Origin: Typha latifolia
Lineage: Eukaryota > Streptophyta > Magnoliopsida > Poales > Typhaceae
Assembly: GCA_019914945.1 (NCBI GenBank)
Contig: CM034101.1
Coordinates: 3,235,188-3,299,187 of the forward strand
DNA length: 64,000 bases
Reading direction: 5' to 3'
The position numbers were made by a program, and so were the translations under genes. Each line of letters opens with the position of its first letter. Position 1 is the stretch's first letter. Of the stretch, positions 36,501 through 47,707 are shown in pieces. Below the pieces are notes generated by a model, which did no database searches, was not told where the DNA came from, and saw nothing but the letters and a program-made list of their open reading frames with translations.

Positions 36501-38385
36501 TAAGATCTATATGGTAATTATTTGATAAAAATGAAAATAAATAAAGTATAGAGATAGAATCATAAATAATCATATGAGAGAAGTGAGAGTGTGAATAGTA
36601 AAAATAATAAAGACAAAAAAGTTAGGTGTCTCTAATAAATTTGCTAAATACCTAAAATATCCTCTAAACTCTAAAGTGAGGAGCCACCACTATTAATTGC
36701 TATGTTGGTCATTGGGCCAGCTCTTTATTTAGGTTGTGGGTCCCCACACCAATAGAATCAACAACACCCACCCACCTCAAAAAAGATACTCTTTTTTTTT
36801 TTTTCTTTTTCTTTTTTCCAAACCTCTCTCTATTCTCTCCCTTGAGGGCGAATTCTATTCACTCCATTCCACTTGGAGGCATTCCAGAGCGGTGTCAACG
36901 CGCATCAAGCTCTCATTTTGGTTGTTGGTATGCGTCATTCTCAATTAGCAATTGCACTTAAAAAAAGAAAGCTTTTATCTCTTCCCCTTCTTTAATTAGT
37001 CCCAATCAAGTTCTTTTAGTCTTCTTGAATCTCGCCAAAAGCAGTTAGTTATCAACAATTAAGAGAAATATCTAATTTTTATGTATTGAGATAGAGAGAT
37101 GTAACCTAGTTTGACTAGGAAACGTGATTTGTTTATGGGTTCATAGTCGAAACTATGGATGCTATCTAAATTTGCTAATTACTTTAAAAGCTAAGTTACG
37201 GTTAGAAGAAAAAAAAGAAAGATAAATGATTATCTTTTTCTTTTCTAATTATTCCAATCTTGTTATTGTAAAAGTGGTGAAAAGCTTTCTTGGTATGCGG
37301 TGACCATATTGACACTGGCCTAAATAATTGGTGAGCACTGGTGGTCTCTCCCTCTCAATGAGTACCAGTGACCACTAATCTCAGAGGGACACAAAGGACA
37401 TGGTGTCCCCATTCTGACACAAAATGGATTTTGCACTGTGGGTTTCAGTTACATTACCATATAAAGAGTTAGGGGCAGTTATATTTTGCCTTGTTTGGCC
37501 ATTTACTTCCCTTTGCAAAGTAATCAAGCTTTAACTATTCTAATCCCAATTGGGCCACTTAAATTTTTATGCACATTGGTGTGGAGTTGGATTTTGGTGA
37601 TTGATTAGAGGAACAAAGAGAAAGGAGAGAGAGGATGGGGGTGGTGGATAAGCCATGCCATTAAGAGCCATTAGGAAATTTTTACTGACTTGAGAGGCAT
37701 GAAGGCCTCTTCCCATTGGTTCTCACTCTCTCCAGCTCAGTAGTACTCACCTCACGCATCTCTCGCGTCTCTGGAGTTCTCTCTCTTGTCTCCTCTTCCT
37801 CTTGCTGGTCTTTCTGTCCCTTCTCTGCAGATGGGTCAGGGGAGAGCCAGCGGCTACTCCGGCTGAAATGTGCGTCTTCTCTCTCTTCTCTTCTCTTCTC
37901 TTCTCTTCTCTTCTCTTCTCTTCTCTTCTCTTCTCTTCTTTTACGCTTGCTTCTCTTGTGAAGCCTCTTTAAGTGAAGGTTTAGTAAGTGTTTTCCTCTG
38001 GAAAGTTCTCTTTTTGGTCGTTTTCTTGTTGTTTCTGGATAAAAAGAAGGCCGAAACTTGATGTGGGTCTGTTCAATTTTGATGTATAGATGTCTTAATC
38101 TCTACTTGGCAGGCTTCAAATCGTTCTAAAGGAAGGAATAGTGTTGTTTCATAGAGTAAAGGTGCCTGCTTTCGTTTCTGTTACTTGATTTTCAATGCTT
38201 CGGTTCTCTGTGTGGAGATTTCCTATCTTTCGTTTTGATCTCTCCTCTTTCGGTTTTTGGTTTACGACTTTCAAATATTTTAAGAGATTCTCTTACGATT
38301 TGAAGAGTTTTGCTGCAGTTTGAGACGGATTGGAAGCATTGAAGCAATTGGGGTTTTGACATTATTGAGGTCAGTTTTGCCAAGG
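33517..38385. other. Intergenic region and probable 5' leader of the NF-YA gene
   Basis: 33517-34300 is probably the Expp1-like 3' UTR and flank. 34780-36700 is AT-rich without a gene; a CACGTG palindrome lies at 35224-35229. 36780-36830 has a long T/C tract. From about 37690 the DNA is CT-rich and is probably the NF-YA 5' UTR. A possible acceptor TTTGCTGCAG/TTTGAG near 38319 and a donor-like AAAT/GTGCGT near 37868 suggest a 5'-UTR intron containing a pentanucleotide repeat. This is inferred. Confidence 0.4.
37882..37939. repeat. (TTCTC)n pentanucleotide repeat
   Basis: About eleven near-perfect TTCTC units lie in the presumed 5' UTR or 5'-UTR intron of the NF-YA gene. The open frames crossing it are products of the repeat. 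Confidence 0.95.
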
Positions 38386-41300
38386 ATGCAGAAAACAATG
38401 AGCTTCAAAAGCCATGGAGGAATAGGTCATGTTTCTACTGTTAGCCAAACCTCTTGTGGAGCTCCAATGCCTTGGTGGATTGGATCTCAACCTCTCTGTG
38501 TGGAAAATTTTGGCCAATTGAAGTCATTACCGGGAGCCAACACAAATGGAGAAGGCCAGTTTCCAGCTGCTTCTAGCCAAATGCATCATGTCGTAAACAG
38601 ACAAACGGTGCCAGGGATGGCAATACAAGAGAAAGGAACTACTGGTACTGTTAAGTTCTCTATACTTCCAGGTAATATTTCCTTCACTTCTGGGTTAGTC
38701 ACAATCTTATGCATCTCAGACAATTATCAAGAGTTCTTTTGATGCTTGTTCTCTACCTTCCACACCCATGTAGGTGAGTAATAATTAATAGGGGACCAGC
38801 AATTTTATTTTGTGGTCCTTGAAATGAAACGTGAATAGGACAGCTTTACAGCTTTTTGTTGTATCTGCAAAAAAAATTTGCGATACTTAGAAGGCGCAGA
38901 ACTTATTCATAGAAGAAGATTAAACGAAAAGAAAAGAAGGAACGAATAGCCAGAATATGTAATAGTAGATGATTCTTTTCGGTGTTGTATCTAGCCAATA
39001 TATTGCTAAGGTTAGTGCATGCAAGGAGATTATTTTCCATGAAAAATTGATTCAACCTTGATACTTCCTATTGTTCAAAATAGATATTTCTGTTTCTTAA
39101 ATAAGAAAGGAAGAAGAAGAAGAAGAAGAAGAAGAAGAAGAAGAAACACTTCTTTTAATTTAGTTCTTGAGGTGTGTAGGGTAATTTGAAGAAAGAAGTG
39201 ACTAGATTTTACAAAGATGTAGAAATGATTTCTGGAGGATCAACTACACAAAAATTTGCACTTGATTTTCTGTGTGCGGAGACGAGAGACAATACGGCAT
39301 GTGGATAGATGTTAACCTGAACATGTTGAAGGATCTATAGCTGCTTGAATCAAGTGACTCTTCACATCTGCACAGATTTGAAAGTCAAATTTCAACAGGT
39401 TTAGTAAGATGTGCTAAAAAAGAGATTCAATGGTTGAACCTCATATAGATATAGTTGAGTATAGGTCTATTGGTTTGCAATCTTTTGGCCTGGATAAGGG
39501 TTTCAATTGAACAAGGGATTAGAGTAGAATAAGAAAATAGCAGAAAAAAAAAATGAAGACTAGATAAAATTCAGCAAGTGCCTATAAACCACAATTTCCC
39601 ACTCTTATAGACTCATATTCAAGTCACCAAATGACCGTAAGATAGTTTTCTAGACCAGTAAGTACTCCTAGTATAATGACACTGCAAGCTTTGATTAAAC
39701 ATAATTCAACTCTAAATAGAATAATAGAGATTCAAGAAATGCATATATTCTATCTGGCCAACTGATAAGAAAATGATGAAATCTATTAATGTTTGTGAGA
39801 CTGATTGATGCATAGCACATCCTTAAGCTCTCAGATGTTCTATAGCCTTTCTGGAGACTGGTCAATGAAAAATTTCTATTCATATCTGACCCAGTCAGCC
39901 ATTGTCATTGTCATTGTGAAATTTATTCACAGCAACGAGATCTAACCTCTGTTAGACAATTAGTGTAGCCAAATACTATTCACGATCAAGATCTCCCAAT
40001 ATCTGCTATTTTATTCTTGTAGCTCTCATTGGTTGCCACTTACGTGCTTGTTGATATTCAACCCCAGTGCCTTACCCCAATTAAAATATTATTTCGAAAA
40101 GTACATTAAGTGCCCTATCAGTGATACTGTGTGCTGATACTTCTTCTGCAATTGCATTTTGTGCTTCATGGTTGCAAGGTTTCAAGTTCTTAAGTTCCTT
40201 TGGAAGCCTTCTTGCAACCTACATTTCAAATTGTAAATTATCATAAACAGCTTCAAAGGAAAACATCAACTGAACAATATGATCGTTTTTCCTAGTCCAA
40301 GTGAATTTATCAGTAGCAAATTACTTTTGGAGATTGCCACAGATAGAGAAACTCTGCTTGCCTGTTGTGATTGTTAACACATCAAAACTTTTTAACCTCT
40401 CTAACCAGTCTGTTGCGACAGAATATCTTGTTGATCTGCTAATAATTGTTTCTGTTGTTGAAGAACTTTGGATCCTGATTCCTCAAGCAGGCTTTCTTTG
40501 CCTTCACAAGCTGGATATTAAACGTCTATATGACTAACAGTTCTTTGAATTCTGAAGAAGAGAAACTGGAGTGCACTTGTGAATTTCCTAATGTGATAAA
40601 GCTTTAAGTCAGATGTGGCTAACAAAAGAAAATGTTGTGTAAAAGTGTAAATGGTTCCGAGAAATGAGCAATGTTAGAATATTAAATTATAAAAACTATC
40701 ATTCTTTAATATTTTAAGCTTTTCGAGTAGTTAGTGAATTAATATGGTATCATAGTAGAGTAAATGAGTTTGCACGGGCCCTCAACATAAATTAATTACT
40801 ACATATAATGATGCTAAATTATCCTCTTATTATATGTGTGTCTGCTGTAGTGTTTTCATTATGGATAAAGTTCATTCTTGTCATACATGGCTCTCTGAAG
40901 TTCAATGTTAGAAGAATGTTTGGTCTACTTCTATGCTTACTAACTAAAAAATTCTTAGTCCAGGCCAAGGATGGAAAAATCAGGAAACTTCTAACATCAT
41001 CTCTGCTCAATCATCATTATCTGAACACAGAAGTTGTTTTGATCTGGGACTTGGTCAATCTGTGGTAGGATTTCCATTTTACTTCATAGTCTTTAATCAG
41101 ATACAGGAATGCTAGAAACTGTAACCAATATAAATTGTCATGATTACTTTATGTTTGACTGATTCGATTGTTTTGTACAGGTCAGTTCTGATAATTCTTA
41201 TGTGGATCAGTGTTCTGGTCTATATGGAAATTATGGAGCTAATGGAATGGTTCGTTTTTTACTTCCATTTTATATTGTATTTTTGATAGTATCCTTTTCA

Positions 41301-42300
41301 AAATATCTGTGAAATAATACAATGGAATGCACTTCAAGAATAATGGCATGCAGTTGATTCTACATTTGTGAATGCTATCTTTATGTTCCGCTATTCATGG
41401 TTAAATTAAAGAATGTTTCTTAGAGCTAAGTAAACTGCATATACCAGGTGAAAATAAGAAAGTAGTACCTGGAGGCTAAAAATAAATTTTGCATTTACTT
41501 CTTTACATGATCAGTGAAGATTTCAGAATCTCAAATAGTTCACCTGCATGGCGATGAGTTATTTTATCTTTGACTAGTATTCAGTGTCCATGCGTTTTGA
41601 TGGACTTCCCCTTTCTTTTCCAATGAAGAATGCTCGTTTGCTCCTACCACTGAATATGACAGCAGATGGACCCATTTACGTGAATGCCAAACAGTTTCAT
41701 GGTATCCTTCGACGGCGTCAGGCCCGTGCAAAGGCAGAGATGGAGAATAGGCTGATCAAAGTTAGGAAGGTCTGTCTCCACCTTTTTATCTTTTCCTTTA
41801 TTACTAGTGAGCAAGTGAATATCTCTCCCAACAATCTTTTTTCATAAATGTACTAGTGATCAGCATATTCTTGATCCAAGTTCCCATTGCTGCAGCCATA
41901 TCTGCATGAGTCACGCCATCGTCATGCAATGCGCCGGGCAAGGGGTTGTGGCGGTCGCTTCCTCAACACCAAAAAGGAAGGAAATGAACAAGGTCAGACC
42001 GACGATCACAAGGTGAACGACAGGGAGCCTCCTGCTCGTCCAGCCACATCTCCAAGTTCTGAACTCCTGCAATCACATAGCGGCATTCTGAACTCAGGAT
42101 GTGCTGGTTCAAGCTTGTCAGGATGTGAGGTGACAAGCCTGTACGCTCGGGAAGATGCTGGTCACTTCCAGGTCATCGAGCATCTCCATCCATCTTTTTA
42201 TCACTCCATGCCTACTATGATAGATGGAGAGCATCGCACCAGTCTCCCAAACAAGTGGGTCGCCGCAGCTGATGGTTGCTGTGACCTCCTCAAGGTCTGA
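38386..42300 (+). CDS. NF-YA (HAP2/CBF-B) CCAAT-binding transcription factor subunit
   Basis: Five exons (38386-38671, 40964-41064, 41181-41249, 41578-41769, 41896-42300) join in phase into 350 residues. The conserved core spans about 183-245: [20 protein letters not shown] and [15 protein letters not shown] contact the NF-YB/NF-YC dimer; after a conserved intron, [20 protein letters not shown] and RFLNTKK bind the CCAAT box. Upstream, family blocks [25 protein letters not shown] and LLLPLNM are present; the C-terminus is Ser/Pro-rich. The protein is nuclear. The start was placed at the first ATG of the open frame (MQKTMSF); a second ATG lies four codons on. Exon 4 uses acceptor ACTAG at 41577, the one that keeps frame. 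Intron 1 (38672-40963) is 2.3 kb. A miR169 site lies in the 3' UTR. Confidence 0.95.
39110..39145. repeat. (AAG)n microsatellite in NF-YA intron 1
   Basis: About eleven AAG units lie within intron 1 of the NF-YA gene. Confidence 0.95.
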
Positions 42301-42459
42301 TGAGAGAGGTACTGGGGAGGGGAGAGGTTTTCAGTTGTAGTTTCTACTGCTGCAAGCTGGTAGCAGCAGTACTACAACCTATTAAGATCCCCCCTCCAAG
42401 CTTTGATGCGACCAGATGGAAGACTTGGCCTGTGGCTATTACCATCTGGTTGTTTTCTG

Positions 42460-42480
42460 AAGGCAATTCATTCTTGGCTT
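42460..42480 (+). promoter_or_regulatory. miR169 target site in the NF-YA 3' UTR
   Basis: The 21-base site holds GGCAATTCATTCTTGGCT, complementary to the miR169 family (CAGCCAAGGAUGACUUGCC-type) apart from one central mismatch, one G:U pair and the ends. It lies 160 bases after the NF-YA stop, on the transcribed strand, exactly where plant NF-YA mRNAs carry their miR169 site. It should direct cleavage of this mRNA, linking NF-YA level to stress and nutrient status. Confidence 0.85.
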
Positions 42481-43301
42481 TACTGCATTGGGGACTTCCA
42501 CCTCCGTCATACTTCTCCTAGAACTGCAATCGTTCCCAGGGGTGGTGTGATGTTGTTGAGTCCTCTCTGCTCTGTAAAAAGAACATTGTTTGGGCTGCTC
42601 GCTCCCTGTCTTCAGCTGGTTCTTTAGCAGAATAAGAGCCATATTACTATGGACTATATGAAAAATTGTGGGACAATTTGGAGCTTGTTTTGTTTGCGCT
42701 TTGGTTGGATAAAAACCCAACATTAAGATTTGATCTGTGGTATTGATGCTTGGCAATATTCATCTGGTAATGATTCTTGTCCTAAGGTCTCTTTTTATTC
42801 TGACTGTTGTACTTGGCTCTCCTGGCGGTGGTAAGATTCAACTCTGCAAGAGCTGTGACTTTCGCATGAGATAAAGATAAATTAGTAGCAATATTTTCTT
42901 CAATAGTGTTGCATCAGGGATAATTGTTTTGTTCCCTCATCCAGAAGAGGCTTTTAAGCATGGTAAGGTTCAGTAGCTACTTCAGCTACTTGATTTAGTA
43001 TCTGCAAGACGGTAAACTTTCACAATCTCACTTCGACAAAATTCAGACGGCCATAAGGGCGAAAATGATCAATGTCACCAATCACGAACAATCATTTTTC
43101 TACTAGTGCAGCAATAGTAACATATGCAAATTAAGTTTCAGTAGCGAATGCGAAAAGGTTTCGAAGATAAACTTAATTTTGTATAATGGTTAAAATTGTA
43201 TTGGCCAATTCAAGCCTGAATGACATACTTCTTCCCAAGACTCTTGACAGTCCAGGGCATCGGAATGACAATGCCCAGTATGTGGACTCATCAGAGATTG
43301 G

Positions 43302-43332
<31 letters not shown>

Positions 43333-43333
43333 A
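43302..43333. repeat. (GAAA)n microsatellite
   Basis: About eight GAAA units, the last ones degenerate (GAACGAAAG), lie in the 3' flank of the outer-envelope protein gene. Confidence 0.95.
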
Positions 43334-43424
43334 CGAAAGAATCAAAGGTCACAAAAAAGGTTAGCTGATTATGCTGTGGCTGAGAGATCTGGAAGCTCTG
43401 GTAGCCTACTCTTCTATTGCAACA

Positions 43425-46400
43425 TTATGAACCAACATTGTTGACGCCAAAATAAATCTTTTTCTTCTGAAAGGCATTGATAGCATAATCTACCCAAACT
43501 TGGCCTAACCGTGAATTGAGCCGGATACCGTATCCAAAACCAACTCCAAATCCAGGTTTGCCGAGCCTTAGTGCTGGATTGCCTGTCAATGAGATAAATA
43601 AACACATCAACATGAAAGAAGTAACAAATAGTTAATGATTACCGTCTAGATATAATATGTAAATCAGTTCCTTCTGTAATTAGTATGTAGTTTGGTCAAT
43701 ATAATTGACCAATTGTCCTAAATTCTTAACAGGAATCTTACTCGCAAAGTTGATCCTTTTGCAACTTGTTAAATTATTGGCATACTCACCTGAATTTCCC
43801 ACTTCCAACAATATTATTCATTAAGTCTCATTTAGTTGGTGCATGAACTTCCTTTATTTGCAAATTAGATCTTCCTTATTTATAAACAACACTCAAACAC
43901 CCCCATAAGTGTGATCAACATGCATAACTTTATGCATGCTTTTCTATCACAGATGAGAGTGTGATAAGATTATTACACCCCTTTCTTTGCAAATTAGATC
44001 TTTCTTATTTATAAACAACACTCAAACACCACCCATAAGTGTGATCAATATGCATAACTTTATGCATGCTTTTCTATCTCAGATGAGAGTGTGATAAGAT
44101 TATTACACCCCTTTCTTTACTAAAATATGCATAAACCCTTTATTCATGTTTAAGGCTTATACACCAACTAAACACAGCTTAAATGAATTATTGATCAAGC
44201 TTGTGGTCCAAAATTGGTCCATACAATTGTAAGACTACGTTGGGAGGAAAAAGAAAGTCAATACCCCAATAAAGATGAAGAAAATCCTCATGTACCCCAT
44301 GGCAGAAGAATACTAGCCATGGCAACAATAGATAAGATCATATGAATTCAGCGTATGTTACTTAATGCTATCATCCATATAGAGTGGATAATCTAGGTAT
44401 ATGTGAAAGTAAAGTATTTGATATTTTGTAGAGAACAAGAAGTTATAAAGTAGAAATTATTCAATTTTCTATGCAGCAACGAAATTGGATATAGCAAACA
44501 CTACCAGGTACAAGCCGGCTAGAGTTTAAGTCTGTTCCGCAGTCCATGAAGATAGCACCTTGAAGCTCGTTCATCTTCACCAACAATAGAGTTGCATTAG
44601 TGTTATCACAAGTCACAAGAGGATGGCTTTTCTAGGAGATGGTTCGATGAGGTTAATCTTCTAGATCATAACACATGCATACCTTGTATAATCTATTTAA
44701 ACAAGTCTAATTTCATACAGAAATTAGGCCTATAAGCATGCAAACTACAGTTAATCTCTTTGACAAAAAACAGTTCAAAATTAAAAATACATGAAATAAA
44801 CTAGACAATGATCTAGTCAACTTTAGTTTGCTTAGAAAAATCTTGGTTAAATTAGACAATGATATATAAAAAGTCAGTTACATGTTGATGATCATTTAAT
44901 AAGGCAAATATTCACCAGAATGGTGCATTAGCTGATGACATATGTTATATTCTTAGCGAGGGAAACAAGGAACTTGGCTTTCATGTGTTTACCTAGAAAA
45001 CTAGCATAAACTGCTGCTATTAGCAAGTTGTTGACTTCAGCATTCCACATTGTTCCCTTAAATCTGTTATGGATGGGCAATTGAATTTCTACCAAAATCC
45101 AAGAGAACGACTAAGAAGTTGCCTCAAAGATATGATGCTATGAAAACAGGATCAATTCAACAAAATCTCATAGAAATTTTCAGAATACGTTGAGACTCCA
45201 ATAACTTTCTTAGATTACTGATAGGGTGAGGTTGAGACATCAAGAGCTAACACACATATCTCCAGTTTCAAGTGAAAAAAATTGTGGTTGCAGTTCACCC
45301 AAAGGATCCAAAGTCAAACCTGCAAGAATAAGGCTCGCTTCTTTTTGAATTACATAATTGTTTGTTATTTTATAATTCCACAACATGTACCTCTTGAATG
45401 AGCCAAGAAACCAGTGTAACCTAACCTAAGAGTAAGAGTTGGCTTCACATTGTTCCATGGGAAGGGAGATAAAAATCATCTTATTCTTCGACAACACAAC
45501 ACAAAAGCTGGATCTGAAGTACTTTTAGTGGGATAGATCTCTCGGTTGCTACCATATTTTTTATATTTGGATTGTCCTGACTCCAATTCTATAATTTTTC
45601 CCATTATCATCATGAAGCTTTATATCAAGGAAATGGTTAGTTAATGCTGCACAATATGATATCTCTCTTTAACATCAGCTGCTTAGACTTTACCTAGTAA
45701 CTCAAACTATAGAAGACCTTTCTTTTAGAGTTGATTACTTGATTGTGTAGTGTAGGGAACTCTGTTTATTATGATATATCATGAATTATGCTTAATTCTC
45801 TTCTTTGTTAATCAGAATTTGAGAGCTTTTCATGTTTGTAATATCTTGTTTGAATATCAGCTTACTTGAGAAGAAAGGGTATCACAGAGATATATATACG
45901 CCACATGAAATTAAAGAAATTATCTACAAGGGTTCTAGCAATTTTGACTTGCAAAACTGTATAAATTCATGTCCAGCACTCTCAAACCAAGGCATGGCAT
46001 ACCAGAGGAACCGTCAATTCACTGTTAGCCACTAGACACGACCTTCCTGAACCAGCAGCACCGTCACCATAACCTCGGACACTACCAAATCCGCCAATTG
46101 TGAATGCTTGATGTGGTGCCATGTCTCCTACAATGGAACCACCTGTCAGACTGTCAGACAGGAAAGGTGAGTACTGCCAGAAATGAAAGATTCATGTGAA
46201 AGAAAAACAAGTGAAAGCTCCAAGACTCATATCACCTAGTGGTTAAGAAGGTTGGCCCAAGTTTAATTCCTTTTGAAGCTGTGAACTTAAATCTGTTGAA
46301 AACCAGCCACTTTGGTAGAAGAGGTAATCCTTGTTCCATTTGAAAGTTTAACTGCCATGGAGTTTTATTAGGTACTTGTTATTGTATGAAAAAAAAGAAA

Positions 46401-47707
46401 TTGCATTGTCATAACGCTTGGCTTACTCTTGAAAAACTGTCATCATTTACAACAGCATATTCTGACTCTTGCTTCAACACAACCATGTTATCATTTTGAT
46501 TCCCACTGCATGAAACGAGAATGTTAAGCCTCGTTAACATATGGAACATAAGAAAAGATACCTATTCATACCTGCTAGTTATGGGAAAGCCATCAGAATC
46601 CCTAATTATAGAACGGCCTTCATTATTGATAGGACGGATGTGCTGAAAAAGAAATCACAAACATCTGGATTAACTTTCAAATATTGACCATGATATTATT
46701 GACCAAGAAGAGTAATACCCACTTCAAACTTAATGCTAGTTGTGCTGAGCCAATTGGAAGTTGATGGCTCGTCAAGATCCAAACCTAATGAGAACCGGCA
46801 TAAATTGATACCCCTACTAACTGAGCAATTGAAGCCATCAGTCGGCTCTCCATACACTGAAATCTCAGGTGAGATTGAGTGCTGGTTGTTCAAAGAAAAA
46901 ACCAATAAGAAGAAATGAAGTACGATAATGGATGATGAATAGTGATTAACTATTGCAAATTTGCAAGTTAAACCATAATATAAAGCTTTAGGTGGTCTTC
47001 CAATACGTGAACAAATAAAATTAGAAACAGCAACATCAATTTTATTCTGTTGTTATATTCTGAAATTGTAGCACAAAACATTCTGTGTGACATAATGACA
47101 AACCTGAAAGACGAACGATTGCTGAGAGTACCACTCAGGCCTCGGGCGCCTAAATGCGATTAGAATATTGGAGTCATCGAGTCCTTTGTCCCACAATATA
47201 TCCAATTTCTCGTTTCTTCCAAAGAGATTGGGATGTTTAACGGAGAGACTAACATTGGCAACCACAAAACCAACAACAAGAACATCACCACCGCATTAAA
47301 GAACCATACTTTCTAGGTAAAACCTAATCCAATTTCAAAATAAACAAAAGTACCTTCCAATTATCTGAGAGTAGAGATTACCATAGCTCCTGGACAGCAA
47401 AAAAGGATCAAGTGTTGATTCCTTGGTTATCTAAGGATCTAAGCAGATGGGTTTTGGACAAGAATAAAATAAATTAAAAAAAACAACGAAGGAAATGGAC
47501 AAAAGAAGCACCCTTGAGAGAACGAGATAGCTTCGCACAACTTATGCGAGAGGTCCACATTGAAATCAATTTTTGCTGGTAATTTTCCCAAAATAAACAA
47601 CACCCATCAGTACCCAACTCGCTAAGAATCCAAAAACGAGAAGATGCCAAGATAAACCTGCGCAAGAACCGACCTTTACCGGCATGAATGCTCTTTTGAG
47701 CTCCCAT
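43425..47707 (-). CDS. POTRA-less Omp85-type outer envelope protein (OEP36/OEP39-like)
   Basis: Eleven exons on the minus strand join in phase into 359 residues: 47674-47707, 47512-47575, 47354-47389, 47104-47248, 46723-46881, 46572-46642, 46427-46505, 46236-46351, 46003-46150, 44505-44574, 43425-43582. The N-terminus MGAQKSIHAGKAKIDFNVD is the family's. Recognised blocks are SVKHPNLFGRNEKLDILWDK, FRRPRPEWYSQQSFVFQHS, SLTGGSIVGDMAPHQAFTIG, GFGSVRGYGDGAAGSGRSC, LQGAIFMDCGTDL and a final barrel strand VWVDYAINAFQKKKIYFGV. This is the C-terminal Omp85/Sam50 beta-barrel without POTRA domains, known in plants as chloroplast outer envelope protein 36/39. VRGY is the Omp85 lid-loop motif. There is no cleavable transit peptide, as usual for such barrels. 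Exon 9 uses the upstream of two adjacent near-identical acceptors (TCTGACAG repeated), the only one that keeps frame. Its exact transport role is unsettled. Confidence 0.9.
43861..44119. repeat. Tandem duplication, 129-bp unit, in the last OEP intron
   Basis: 43861-43989 and 43990-44119 are two adjacent copies differing by only a few bases (for example an extra A in CACCACCC and CAATATG for CAACATG). They lie in the last intron of the envelope-protein gene. The low divergence points to a recent event. Each copy holds the palindromic TGCATAACTTTATGCA-type motif. Confidence 0.95.

Larger units (their letters stand above)
42301..43424. other. Convergent intergenic region, NF-YA 3' UTR and OEP 3' flank
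   Basis: The first part is the NF-YA 3' UTR (miR169 site listed separately). A GAAA repeat lies at 43302-43333, just past the stop side of the envelope-protein gene (-). No other gene was seen. Confidence 0.5.

Noticed and set aside
37716..38061. Ser/Leu-rich frames over the TTCTC repeat
   Set aside because: They are products of the pentanucleotide repeat in a presumed leader or intron.
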